Assembly: GCA_048527645.1 (NCBI GenBank) | Contig: DBGFNI010000044.1 | Span: 1-15,723, forward strand | From: HGM12669 sp048527645 | GTDB taxonomy: Bacteria; Bacillota; Clostridia; Oscillospirales; CAG-272 | Direction: 5' to 3' | DNA length: 15,723 nt | In this document: piece after piece, positions 6,430 through 13,061 of the stretch | Position numbering within the stretch: the first letter of the stretch is position 1 | How the letters are laid out: each line of letters starts with the position of its first letter | Position numbers and translations under genes: made by a program | The notes under the pieces: generated by a model | What the model was told of the DNA's origin: nothing | The model's input: the letters and a program-made list of their open reading frames with translations, nothing else | Databases searched by the model: none

Positions 6430-8973
6430 TTATGATAACGAGGTGGGGTTGATATCAATACCCACGCTGACGCGCTCTCCCACATCGTGGCTGCATTCCC
6501 ACAGCACGGTGCGCAAAAGTTCCCGCGTCCGCTTGTTTGCTTTGCATTTGATCACCAGGCGCTGCCGGTATTTCTCACTGACGCGGTAAATCCCCGCCTC
6601 AAACGGGCCGAAAAGATACAGCGCAACGTCCGAAAATTCTCCCTGTGGCGCACAGGCCTGTTCCAGGCGCATCTTTGCCGCCTGCGCCACGCGCGTCACC
6701 TCCTGCTCCTCAGCAGACACAAAGGTCAGCTGCGCAATGTCGCAAAAAGGAGGGAACACCAGCGCACGGCGCACGCCGATCGCCCCGCTGTAAAACGCAT
6801 CATAATCCTGCCGCGCCGCCAACTGCAGCGTCGCATGCTCCGGATTGTAGGTCTGAATCAGCGCCATGCCGGGTTTGTCGGCTCTGCCCGCTCTGCCGGC
6901 AACCTGCGTCAGCAGAGAAAAGGTTTTTTCGCTCGCGCGGTAATCGTCCTGATACAGCATGCTGTCTGCGTTTAAAACGCCCACTAGGGTGACATCCGGA
7001 AAATCATGTCCCTTCGTCACCATCTGCGTCCCCAGCAAGATATCCGCCTCATGATTTTTGAAGGCGCGGATGATCTGCTCGTGCGCCTGCCTGCCCTGCG
7101 TGGTGTCCGCATCCATCCGCAGCACCCGCGCCGCCGGAAACAGCTTTGCCAGTTCATCCTCCGTTCGCTGCGTGCCGAAGCCAAAATACTTCAGGTGCGT
7201 GCCGCCGCAGGCGGGACACTTTTCCGGGATGGGCATGCGGTAGCCGCAATAGTGGCACAGCAAAACCCCCGCGCCCGGTATTTCGCGCTGCGCGCGCGTT
7301 CGGTGCAGCGTGAGGGAGACGCTGCAATGCGGGCACATCACGGCCTCACCGCACGACATGCAGCTGACATAGTTGTGATAACCGCGGCGGTTGACAAACA
7401 GAATGCTCTGCTCGCCGCGCTCCAGCCGCTGTGCAAGCGCCGCGCGCAGCGCGGAGCCGATATGCTCCTGCTGGCCCATGTTCTGCTCCTGCCGCAGATC
7501 TGCCATTTCCACCGTCGGCAAAACGGCGCTGCCATATCGCTCGGTTAAGCGTATCAGATGATATTTTCCGTTCTGCGCCTTATAAAAGCTCTCCAGAGAG
7601 GGCGTGGCGGAGGCCAGCACCATCAGCGCATTGTTTTTGGCGCAGCGGAAGCGCGCAATGTCACGGGCGTGAAACTTCGGGTTTTGATCGGATTTGTAGG
7701 TATGCTCCTGTTCCTCGTCCAGCACCACCAGCCCCAAACGGGTCAGCGGCGCAAAAATCGCAGAACGGGTGCCGATCACCAGATCAATCTGCCCCTCCCG
7801 GATGCGGCGCCACGCGTCCACACGCTCGCTGTCGCGCAGCGCGGAATGCAGCACCGCGACCCTTGCGCCGAAGCTGGCACAGAAGATGCGAACGGTCTGC
7901 GGCGTCAGCGCAATCTCCGGCAAAAGCAGAATCGCCTGCCTGCCCGCGGCGATGACACGGTCGATTAGCGCCTTGATCACATTCGTCTTGCCGCTGCCCG
8001 TCACGCCGTATAACAGCGCCGCCTGCGCATCGGGCATATCCGCCAGCCGCGCCAGCTCGTCAAACGCCTGTTGCTGTGCTTCCGACAGCGCTGCCTGTGC
8101 GCCGGGCGCAGGCTGTGCGGCGGACCATTCGTAAGGGTTGCGGTCCTGCCGGCGTTTTTCCAATCTGACAATGCCCTTCTTTTCCAGCAACTGCAAATTG
8201 GCGGTTGATCCGCCGGTCTGCTGCAGCAGCGTCAGCGCCGCGTGCTCCTCACCGTCGGAAAGCGCCGTCAGAATTCGCGCGTACGCGTCGCTTCTGGTCT
8301 GCAACGCATACTTTTTCCGCAGCGGCACGCTGCCCTGTGCAAGCTCCGTTGCTTCCTGCGCCGGAATCGCCAGCTGAACAAAGCAAAACTGCTGCCCGCC
8401 GTCTGTGTCGGAAATCACAGTGCGCTTTTCCGCCAGACCGTGCTGCAGCATCTGCGTCAGCGTCCGACGTTCGGCGGGAGAGAAAAGCAGCTCCCGGCGC
8501 AGCTGTGCATCGCTGACGCCGTTGCGCTTCGCCTTTATTTTGGCATACACTTCCCAAACCGGATCCTCCGGCAGAAAGATTTCCTGCATTTCCGGGGTCT
8601 TCTCCGCCGCAAAATACCGCTCCTCTACCTTGCCCGCCGCGCCCGTCGGCAAAATCGCCCTGACGGCGTCCCCCACGGTGCAAAAGGTGTGCTCGCGCAT
8701 AAACGCGCAAAGCTCCAGCAGCTCGGGACTGAGACGGAGCAGTTGGGGCAAAACGGATTCCACCGGCTTGACGGAGGAATCCGGCAGCTCTGACTGCTCC
8801 TCAACTGCAACCGCCAGCGCAATCTGGCGGCGGTTGCCGCGTCCGAACGGAACCACAACCAGATCTCCCGGCACAACGCGCCCCCGCAGTTCGCCGGGGA
8901 TATAGTAAGTGTACGGAATATCCAAATGCGGCAGAACCCGGAGAAGATGCACCTGTACGTATTGTTTATCCAT
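6430..8973 (-). CDS. priA: Primosomal protein N', replication restart DNA helicase PriA
   Basis: 3'-5' superfamily 2 helicase that recognises stalled forks and loads the primosome. It has 847 residues, somewhat long for the family. The N-terminal 3'-DNA-binding domain occupies about 1-105. Walker A is GVTGSGKT (323-330); Walker B is LDEEQEHTYKS (418-428), the clostridial variant of the DEEH box. SATPSLESF is at 455-463. Two zinc sites are formed by C538, C541, C547, C550 and C573, C576, C586, C589, between motifs as expected. GFGTQRTEDEL (598-608), GTQMVTKGHDF (648-658) and QVAGRAGR (690-697) complete the helicase core. ATG at 8973 is preceded by AAAAGG, 11 bases away. It follows rpoZ by 38 bases containing a palindrome. 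Confidence 0.96.
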   Translation of the reverse strand: MDKQYVQVHLLRVLPHLDIPYTYYIPGELRGRVVPGDLVVVPFGRGNRRQIALAVAVEEQSELPDSSVKPVESVLPQLLRLSPELLELCAFMREHTFCTVGDAVRAILPTGAAGKVEERYFAAEKTPEMQEIFLPEDPVWEVYAKIKAKRNGVSDAQLRRELLFSPAERRTLTQMLQHGLAEKRTVISDTDGGQQFCFVQLAIPAQEATELAQGSVPLRKKYALQTRSDAYARILTALSDGEEHAALTLLQQTGGSTANLQLLEKKGIVRLEKRRQDRNPYEWSAAQPAPGAQAALSEAQQQAFDELARLADMPDAQAALLYGVTGSGKTNVIKALIDRVIAAGRQAILLLPEIALTPQTVRIFCASFGARVAVLHSALRDSERVDAWRRIREGQIDLVIGTRSAIFAPLTRLGLVVLDEEQEHTYKSDQNPKFHARDIARFRCAKNNALMVLASATPSLESFYKAQNGKYHLIRLTERYGSAVLPTVEMADLRQEQNMGQQEHIGSALRAALAQRLERGEQSILFVNRRGYHNYVSCMSCGEAVMCPHCSVSLTLHRTRAQREIPGAGVLLCHYCGYRMPIPEKCPACGGTHLKYFGFGTQRTEDELAKLFPAARVLRMDADTTQGRQAHEQIIRAFKNHEADILLGTQMVTKGHDFPDVTLVGVLNADSMLYQDDYRASEKTFSLLTQVAGRAGRADKPGMALIQTYNPEHATLQLAARQDYDAFYSGAIGVRRALVFPPFCDIAQLTFVSAEEQEVTRVAQAAKMRLEQACAPQGEFSDVALYLFGPFEAGIYRVSEKYRQRLVIKCKANKRTRELLRTVLWECSHDVGERVSVGIDINPTSLS

Positions 8974-8991
8974 ACTGATTCAAACCTTTTG

Positions 8992-9007
8992 CTTCGGCGC
9001 GCCGAAG
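8992..9007. repeat. 16-bp perfect palindrome between rpoZ and priA
   Basis: CTTCGGCGCGCCGAAG reads identically on both strands and nearly fills the rpoZ-priA gap. In RNA it can form a six-pair stem, CUUCGG/CCGAAG, closed by a CGCG loop, directly upstream of the priA AAAAGG. No T-run follows on either strand, so it is not a standard terminator. It may be an intercistronic stability or attenuation hairpin, or a protein-binding site. Confidence 0.6.
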
Positions 9008-9011
9008 ACAA

Positions 9012-9383
9012 TCACTCCGCGTCCGTCCCGTCAGTCTGTTCTGCCTGTTCACCTTCCGTGTTTTCCGAAGCCTCGCCGGATGCGCTGTCGGCAGGCGCCG
9101 CCTGTTCGTCATCTGACTGCTGCTCACCGGGGAGAACAACCTTGAATTTTCCATCGCACAAGCGGTTGATCGCATTTTTGACCGCTTTTTCATCGCGGAT
9201 CTCACGCTTGATCATCGAGGCAAGGCTCTTGTCTGTTTCCTTGTTCGCCAGCATACGCTCCGCGGTCTCGCGCTGCTTGACATATTCGTCTGTGACCATA
9301 CGGGCACATTTTGCCGTTGCGATGCACAGCGTATAGCGGTTATACTGGTTTTTGGTAATTTCTTCAATCGACGGGTAAATCAT
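9012..9383 (-). CDS. rpoZ: DNA-directed RNA polymerase omega subunit with acidic C-terminal tail
   Basis: Small RNA polymerase subunit that helps fold and hold the beta-prime subunit. It has 123 residues against roughly 65-80 for most Firmicutes. The core (1-85) begins MIYPSIEEITKNQYNRYTL and contains RAVKN-like EKAVKNAINRL (65-75), typical of omega. The remaining 38 residues (86-123) are low complexity, with 13 Asp/Glu, no Lys or Arg and many Ala, Ser, Gln and Gly; they are probably disordered. ATG at 9383..9381 has AAGGAG six bases upstream, which rules out the much longer upstream open frame overlapping gmk. It lies between gmk (49-base gap) and priA (38-base gap); coaBC, often next, is missing. 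Confidence 0.9.
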   Translation of the reverse strand: MIYPSIEEITKNQYNRYTLCIATAKCARMVTDEYVKQRETAERMLANKETDKSLASMIKREIRDEKAVKNAINRLCDGKFKVVLPGEQQSDDEQAAPADSASGEASENTEGEQAEQTDGTDAE

Positions 9384-9432
9384 AATTTTCTCCTTTTTTC
9401 TTATCCTGATCAGTCTGTCAAAAGCTGATTGC

Positions 9433-10053
9433 TTATTCAAAAAATGTTTTGGGAAAGGACGCGTTGCGCAAAACGGCGTGCCGCTCGCTGTCAACAATTT
9501 GTGCGATTTGCCGCGCGCATTGCGCCGCGCTGTTCTCATAATTGACCACAAGGTGGTCATACATGGAAAACTGCTGCATTTCCGCCCGCGCCTGCTCCAG
9601 CCGGCGCATAATGTCCTGCTCCGAATTGGTGCCCCTGTCCCGCAGGCGGCGCTCCAGCGTCACCGCGTCAGGCGGCGTCAAAAAAATCATCAGCGCCTGC
9701 GGCAGACGCTTTTTGATCTGCGCCGCCCCCTGCACCTCGATTTCCAGAATCACGTTCACGCCCATTTCCAGCCGCTGCTCTACCTCGTCGCGGGGCGTTC
9801 CGTAATAGTTGCCTACATATTCAGCATATTCCAGCATTCTGTCTTCCGCGATCCGTTTTTCAAAATCTGTGCGGGAAATAAAATAATACTGTTTGCCGTG
9901 CTCCTCGCCGACGCGCGGTGCGCGGGTGGTGGCGGAAACGGACAGCGCAAAGTCCGATCTTTGCCGCAAAAGCTCCTTCACCACCGTGCCCTTGCCGCTG
10001 CCGGAGGGACCCGAGATCACCACCGGGAGCCCTTTTTTGCTGTACTCATACAT
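9433..10053 (-). CDS. gmk: Guanylate kinase
   Basis: Converts GMP to GDP with ATP, feeding GTP and indirectly (p)ppGpp pools. It has 206 residues, the normal length. The P-loop is GPSGSGKG (15-22); the GMP-binding region contains SATTRAPRVGE (40-50), GTPRDEV (85-91) and ILEIEVQGA (102-110); the lid region carries RLRDRGT (136-142). ATG at 10053..10051 is supported by AAGGAGG nine bases upstream (10069..10063), inside the end of remA. The two genes overlap by 8 bases, so gmk translation is probably coupled to remA. An upstream in-frame extension through remA has no support. Confidence 0.97.
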   Translation of the reverse strand: MYEYSKKGLPVVISGPSGSGKGTVVKELLRQRSDFALSVSATTRAPRVGEEHGKQYYFISRTDFEKRIAEDRMLEYAEYVGNYYGTPRDEVEQRLEMGVNVILEIEVQGAAQIKKRLPQALMIFLTPPDAVTLERRLRDRGTNSEQDIMRRLEQARAEMQQFSMYDHLVVNYENSAAQCARQIAQIVDSERHAVLRNASFPKTFFE

Positions 10054-10309
10054 CGGGCTCTTCCTCCTTTTCCTCGCCGCCGTCAATGCGGTTGCAGATG
10101 GTCTCTGCCTGAAAGGAGGAGAGCACAACATGCTCGCTGTCTGTGATGATGACGGCGCGGGTCCGCCTGCCGCAGGTCACATCGATCGTTCTGCCCGCGT
10201 CCTTCGCGTCCATCACCAAACGCTTGATCGGCGCGGATTCCGGGCTGACCACCGCCACAATGCGGTCTGCCGCCACCATATTTCCGAATCCTACATTGAT
10301 AAACTTCAC
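10046..10309 (-). CDS. remA: RemA-like extracellular matrix regulatory protein (DUF370)
   Basis: Homologue of B. subtilis RemA, a small DNA-binding protein that activates matrix and osmoprotection operons in Bacillus. It has 87 residues, and nearly the whole length matches the family: KFINVGFGNMV (2-12), VSPESAPIKR (21-30) and GRRTRAVIITDS (47-58). R48, R49 and R51 lie in the arginine cluster important for DNA binding in RemA. The start is GTG at 10309..10307, with GAGGGG six bases upstream overlapping the yicC stop. The acidic tail GGEEKEEEPDV is encoded by the purine-rich stretch that also supplies the gmk ribosome binding site. It is 10 bases after yicC. Its targets in this organism are unknown. 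Confidence 0.94.
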   Translation of the reverse strand: MKFINVGFGNMVAADRIVAVVSPESAPIKRLVMDAKDAGRTIDVTCGRRTRAVIITDSEHVVLSSFQAETICNRIDGGEEKEEEPDV

Positions 10310-10319
10310 ACGGCACCCC

Positions 10320-11207
10320 TCATTCGATATTCTGAATCTGCTCACGGATTTTTTCGAGTTCGCCCTTCATCTGTATCACAAGACGCGTGATTTCCAGATG
10401 GTTGCATTTTGACCCGATGGTATTCACCTCGCGGTTCATCTCCTGCAACAGGAAATCCAGGTTTTTCCCCACCGGCTCCGGACGATCCAGCAGCTGATCA
10501 AAGGTGTCAAAATGACTGCGCAGACGAACCGTCTCCTCATCAATGGCAACCTTGTCGGCAAAAATCGCACATTCCGTCAAGATTCTGTTTTCATCAACGG
10601 TGATTCGCTGATCCTTGAGGGCCTGTTCCAGCCGCTTTTGCAGCTTTTGCTGATATCCGGCTTTGGTTTCTTCGCTTTTTTCCTCAACCAGCGGCACGAT
10701 GGCGGCAATGCGATTCTTCTTTTCCAGAATATCCCGGCGCAGATTTTCGCCCTCGCGCTCGCGCTGCGCCATAAACTGATCCACCGCGCTTTGCAGCACA
10801 GACAACACATCCAGCCAGTCCTGCTCCGCATCTGCCTCCGCCTTTTTTACCAAAAACAGATCCCGGTTGGCGGCGACGCTCATCACCGAGATGTCGTCCC
10901 GCAGGCCGTATCGGTCGCGCAGCTGGCGCAGCGCCTCCAGATAGCTGTCTGCCAACGCGCAATCCAATGCGACGCCGACCCCGGCGCTCTCTGTCAGATC
11001 AACGGTGATACACACCTCCAGTTTGCCGCGGGCAACCCCCCGCTCGGAAAGATAGGATTTAATCCTTCCCTCCATATACCCGTAAAGCCTCGGCAGCTTT
11101 ACATTACAATCAAAATATCGGCTGTTGACACTTTTCACTTCCGCCAAAATGTCTTTTCCGCCGACCACGGCCTTTGCTCTGCCGTATGCAGTCATGCTGC
11201 GAATCAT
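10320..11207 (-). CDS. yicC: YicC/YloC family endoribonuclease-like protein
   Basis: Family of stress-related proteins for which endoribonuclease activity has been reported in E. coli YicC and B. subtilis YloC. It has 295 residues, the usual size. The N-terminal signature is MIRSMTAYGRA (1-11) with VKSVNSRYFD (24-33). The conserved C-terminal DUF1732 part contains DENRILTE (205-212), RLRSHFDTF (228-236) and KNLDFLLQEMNREVNTIGSK (248-267). Charged residues in the central and C-terminal helices suggest coiled-coil or oligomeric packing. ATG at 11207 has AAAGGA eight bases upstream (11221..11216). It is the first gene of the long operon and follows a strong promoter and a structured leader of about 125 bases. 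Confidence 0.93.
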   Translation of the reverse strand: MIRSMTAYGRAKAVVGGKDILAEVKSVNSRYFDCNVKLPRLYGYMEGRIKSYLSERGVARGKLEVCITVDLTESAGVGVALDCALADSYLEALRQLRDRYGLRDDISVMSVAANRDLFLVKKAEADAEQDWLDVLSVLQSAVDQFMAQREREGENLRRDILEKKNRIAAIVPLVEEKSEETKAGYQQKLQKRLEQALKDQRITVDENRILTECAIFADKVAIDEETVRLRSHFDTFDQLLDRPEPVGKNLDFLLQEMNREVNTIGSKCNHLEITRLVIQMKGELEKIREQIQNIE

Positions 11208-11234
11208 TCAAACAGTCCTTTCTGCGTTTTCGGC

Positions 11235-11311
11235 CTTTCCGCTTTTTCGCTGTGTGCCGCGTCGGGGCATACAGCTCTGCCGCAGCAATCAAACAGGCAA
11301 AAAAAGGAAAG
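11235..11311 (-). other. Potential long hairpin in the yicC operon leader
   Basis: In the transcript, GCUGUAUGCC (11275..11266) pairs with GGCACACAGC (11258..11249), nine of ten positions, around a 7-base loop. An outer helix CUUUCC (11311..11306) with GGAAAG (11240..11235) can extend through U and A runs with a small bulge. The structure ends 13 bases before the yicC SD. The U-rich outer arm could instead pair with the SD. It matches no riboswitch class or T-box I recognise. The pairing was worked out by eye. Confidence 0.45.
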
Positions 11312-11338
11312 TGCTCCGCTTATAACTATACAATTTAT

Positions 11339-11368
11339 ATTATACCGCAAGGGCGGCGTTCTTGTCAA
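11339..11368 (-). promoter_or_regulatory. Consensus sigma-A promoter of the yicC-to-pknB operon
   Basis: A perfect -35 TTGACA (11368..11363) and a perfect -10 TATAAT (11344..11339) are separated by 18 bases. Transcription should start near 11332, giving a leader of about 125 bases before the yicC ATG. No other promoter of this quality was noticed within the twelve-gene run. Confidence 0.88.
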
Positions 11369-11379
11369 TGGATTTGCGC

Positions 11380-11466
11380 GCATTTTCACGCATGTTTTCC
11401 GCATATTTTCACAGAAAAACAGCAGTATTTTTCCCTGTTTTTTCTATTTTTGACACAGAATAAAAA
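11380..11466. promoter_or_regulatory. AT-tract array between divergent promoters
   Basis: Three near-identical units, GCATTTTCAC, GCATGTTTTC and GCATATTTTC, start at 11380, 11390 and 11401, one helical turn apart. T or A tracts of 4-6 bases continue near 11417, 11430, 11440, 11449 and 11464. Roughly phased A-tracts of this kind bend DNA and act as UP elements. The array lies between the -35 boxes of both divergent promoters. No gene is seen in 11208..11589. Confidence 0.4.
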
Positions 11467-11478
11467 TCGCCATAACAC

Positions 11479-11507
11479 TTGACTTTTCCCTAAAAGACGG
11501 CTACAAT
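11479..11507 (+). promoter_or_regulatory. Sigma-A promoter of the DUF4430-like lipoprotein gene
   Basis: TTGACT (11479..11484) and TACAAT (11502..11507) are separated by exactly 17 bases. Predicted start near 11514 gives a leader of about 76 bases before the TTG start codon. Confidence 0.85.
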
Positions 11508-11574
11508 AGGGGTGCTGCCGGTTTCGACTGCTGATGATATGCGGCTGTTCCGGTTTGTTCTTTATTCTGTGTTT

Positions 11575-11581
11575 GGGGAGG
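11575..11581 (+). promoter_or_regulatory. Ribosome binding site fixing a TTG start
   Basis: GGGGAGG lies 8 bases before TTG at 11590. It decides the start: the frame is open further upstream, but an earlier start at 11512 would precede the likely transcription start and bury the signal peptide. Confidence 0.8.
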
Positions 11582-11589
11582 ATATAACA

Positions 11590-12039
11590 TTGAAAAACAT
11601 CCGTATTTTATCTGCCGTTCTGGCTTTGATTCTCTGCGCGGGCATGCTGTTTGCCTGCAAGGACGTGGAGGATATCACATACGATCCCGTGATGGAAACC
11701 GTCGCCACCGCCGTATATGACGACGCCGAAGATTACGACGCGCAGTTCACGCTCACCATCGTGCAGGAGGACGGCTCCGCACAGCCGTATACGCTCGGCT
11801 TTGATCAGGGTGACACGCTCGCCGATGTGATGCTGCGCGAAAATCTCGTGTCCAAAGAGGAATATGAAGCAGGCTTTTTCACCGTAATCAACGGCAAGAC
11901 CGCTGATTGGAGCGACGGTGAGGCATGGTGGCGTCTGACAGACAAGAGCGGCGAAGCAACCACCGTCGGCGCAAAGGATATCACCCTCACCGCTGATGAC
12001 GCGTACACCTTCACCTTCACGCGCGGCATGGATTCCTGA
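11590..12039 (+). CDS. Small lipoprotein with DUF4430-like domain
   Basis: Predicted secreted lipoprotein of 149 residues, function unknown. The N-terminus MKNIRILSAVLALILCAGMLFAC is a signal peptide: positive start, hydrophobic core (6-21) and lipobox LFAC with lipidated C23. The Phe at -2 is unusual but tolerated. The mature protein is strongly acidic from 24 to about 50. Residues 75-145 resemble DUF4430, the transcobalamin C-terminal-like beta-grasp domain common on clostridial surface proteins, with GFFTVINGKTADW (95-107) and EAWWRLTDKSGEATTVGAKD (111-130). The start is TTG, with GGGGAGG upstream. It forms its own unit with promoter and terminator, opposite in direction to both neighbours. 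The family suggests a ligand- or surface-binding part; cobalamin binding is not shown. The domain call was made by eye. Confidence 0.8.
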   Translation: MKNIRILSAVLALILCAGMLFACKDVEDITYDPVMETVATAVYDDAEDYDAQFTLTIVQEDGSAQPYTLGFDQGDTLADVMLRENLVSKEEYEAGFFTVINGKTADWSDGEAWWRLTDKSGEATTVGAKDITLTADDAYTFTFTRGMDS

Positions 12040-12076
12040 ATGCGTCGTATTTCCGCAAATTCAATCATTGCAAAGC

Positions 12077-12115
12077 AAAGCCTCCATCGGCAAAATGCCG
12101 GCGGAGGCTTTTTTT
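12077..12115 (+). terminator. Rho-independent terminator after the lipoprotein gene
   Basis: AAAGCCTCC (12077..12085) pairs with GGAGGCTTT (12103..12111). Inside it, CGGCA (12088..12092) pairs with TGCCG (12096..12100) around an AAA loop, and T continues to 12115. It lies between convergent genes. On the minus strand the same stem is followed only by a broken T-run, so termination of the opposing propeller gene would be weaker. Confidence 0.92.
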
Positions 12116-12138
12116 GATGCGCTGCGCGATCGCACGCG

Positions 12139-12993
12139 TTATTTGGTCGGTTTAAAACAAACGGTGTCAAGCGCCTCGCTCTCATCCAAAATCTGTGCGG
12201 CGGCAGGCAGAGAGGTGTACTTGCGGCAGTCGCAGTACCAAACCACCTTTTTCTCCGGCGTCACCTCGAAAAAGGGAATCCCCTCCTCGTTGTGCCCGTG
12301 ACCCATCCAGTTGGTCACGACAAGATTGCCGTTTTTCAGCAGCTGAATGCCGAGCGGCCAGCGGATGTTAATGCCGGGCACGTCCGCGTCGGTCAGATTC
12401 CAGACCTCATTGCCCGCTACGTCCAATTCAGCGACGCCGCCCTGATAGGAATAGATCAGATTGCCGTTTTCGCGCTGAATCACGCCGAACGTGTCGCCGT
12501 AGGTATCGTACTGGCAGAGCAGCTTGCCGTCAAGATCAAACTTTGTGATCTTGCAAAGACCCGGCTGCACCACCAGATAGCCGTCTTTCACCTTGCGGGG
12601 CATCCGCATGGTCTCGTGCGGCGGCAGATCGTCCGCATAGGGCACGGGAATCTCCTTGACAATCTCGCCCGCGCGGTTGACCTCGCAAATCCGGCGGGGA
12701 ATCAGCTCGCCGGTCAGAATGTTGCCGTTTTCCAGCGGCTGACAGCCGAACACCTCGCCGTGTGTCTCATAGCGAAACAAAACCTCTCCCTGCGGCGTGA
12801 CAATACTCACCCCGTCGCTGCCCTTTCCGAAATGGGGATACAGCACGTTGCCGTCCGGCAAAACCCAGACGTCGTAGCACGCGGCGTTCACCGCCAGTTC
12901 CCGGACGATTTTCCCCGTTTCATCAAACCAATACAGCTTGCCGCAGCCGGAATCGGTGCATACCCATGTATGCTTTACTTCTCCAAAAATCAT
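12139..12993 (-). CDS. Cytoplasmic six-blade beta-propeller protein, function unknown
   Basis: Protein of 284 residues with no signal peptide or membrane segment. It consists of about six repeats of the form x-D-x-x-G-x-[IV]-V ... L-x-NGN-[LI]: units near 19-54, 61-97, 102-144, 149-184, 187-228 and 240-269. The clearest blade ends are LPDGNVLY (45-52), LENGNILT (87-94), RENGNLIY (174-181) and LKNGNLVV (219-226). This is the layout of PQQ-like or arylsulfotransferase-like propellers; catalytic residues of either were not recognised. It has ten cysteines, and histidines in PPHET (124-128) and MGHGHNEEG (230-238). AGGAGG eight bases before ATG 12993 makes the start sure. It is 68 bases after the HD gene, possibly with its own weak promoter. 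Confidence 0.75.
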   Translation of the reverse strand: MIFGEVKHTWVCTDSGCGKLYWFDETGKIVRELAVNAACYDVWVLPDGNVLYPHFGKGSDGVSIVTPQGEVLFRYETHGEVFGCQPLENGNILTGELIPRRICEVNRAGEIVKEIPVPYADDLPPHETMRMPRKVKDGYLVVQPGLCKITKFDLDGKLLCQYDTYGDTFGVIQRENGNLIYSYQGGVAELDVAGNEVWNLTDADVPGINIRWPLGIQLLKNGNLVVTNWMGHGHNEEGIPFFEVTPEKKVVWYCDCRKYTSLPAAAQILDESEALDTVCFKPTK

Positions 12994-13016
12994 AGTGTTT
13001 TCCTCCTGATATAATA

Positions 13017-13045
13017 AATATACTGATAAAATATGGGATCCGCAA
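13017..13045 (-). promoter_or_regulatory. Possible weak promoter of the propeller gene
   Basis: TTGCGG (13045..13040) and TATATT (13022..13017) are separated by 17 bases in the AT-rich gap before the propeller gene. The -35 match is poor, so read-through from ygiQ is an equally good explanation. Confidence 0.3.
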
Positions 13046-13061
13046 TGCCGTAAACGTCTCC

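Noticed and set aside
9416..9421. Perfect TTGACA on the minus strand between gmk and rpoZ, suggesting an internal promoter.
   Set aside because: No acceptable -10 hexamer lies 15-19 bases downstream; that position is occupied by the A-rich stretch before the rpoZ ribosome binding site.
9384..9560. N-terminal extension of rpoZ by 59 codons.
   Set aside because: The extension overlaps gmk in another frame, while ATG 9383 has an ideal AAGGAG and gives the canonical omega N-terminus.
10512..11453. Plus-strand open frame of 313 codons opposite yicC.
   Set aside because: It is antisense to a fully conserved yicC, has no ribosome binding site, and runs through the yicC operon promoter region.
11508..11530. 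GGGGTGCTGCCGGTTTCGAC resembles the 5' end of a tmRNA (GGGG...GGNTTCGAC).
   Set aside because: The GGGG lies only one base past the -10 box, no tag-peptide reading frame or tRNA-like 3' end follows, and a well-supported lipoprotein gene begins at 11590.
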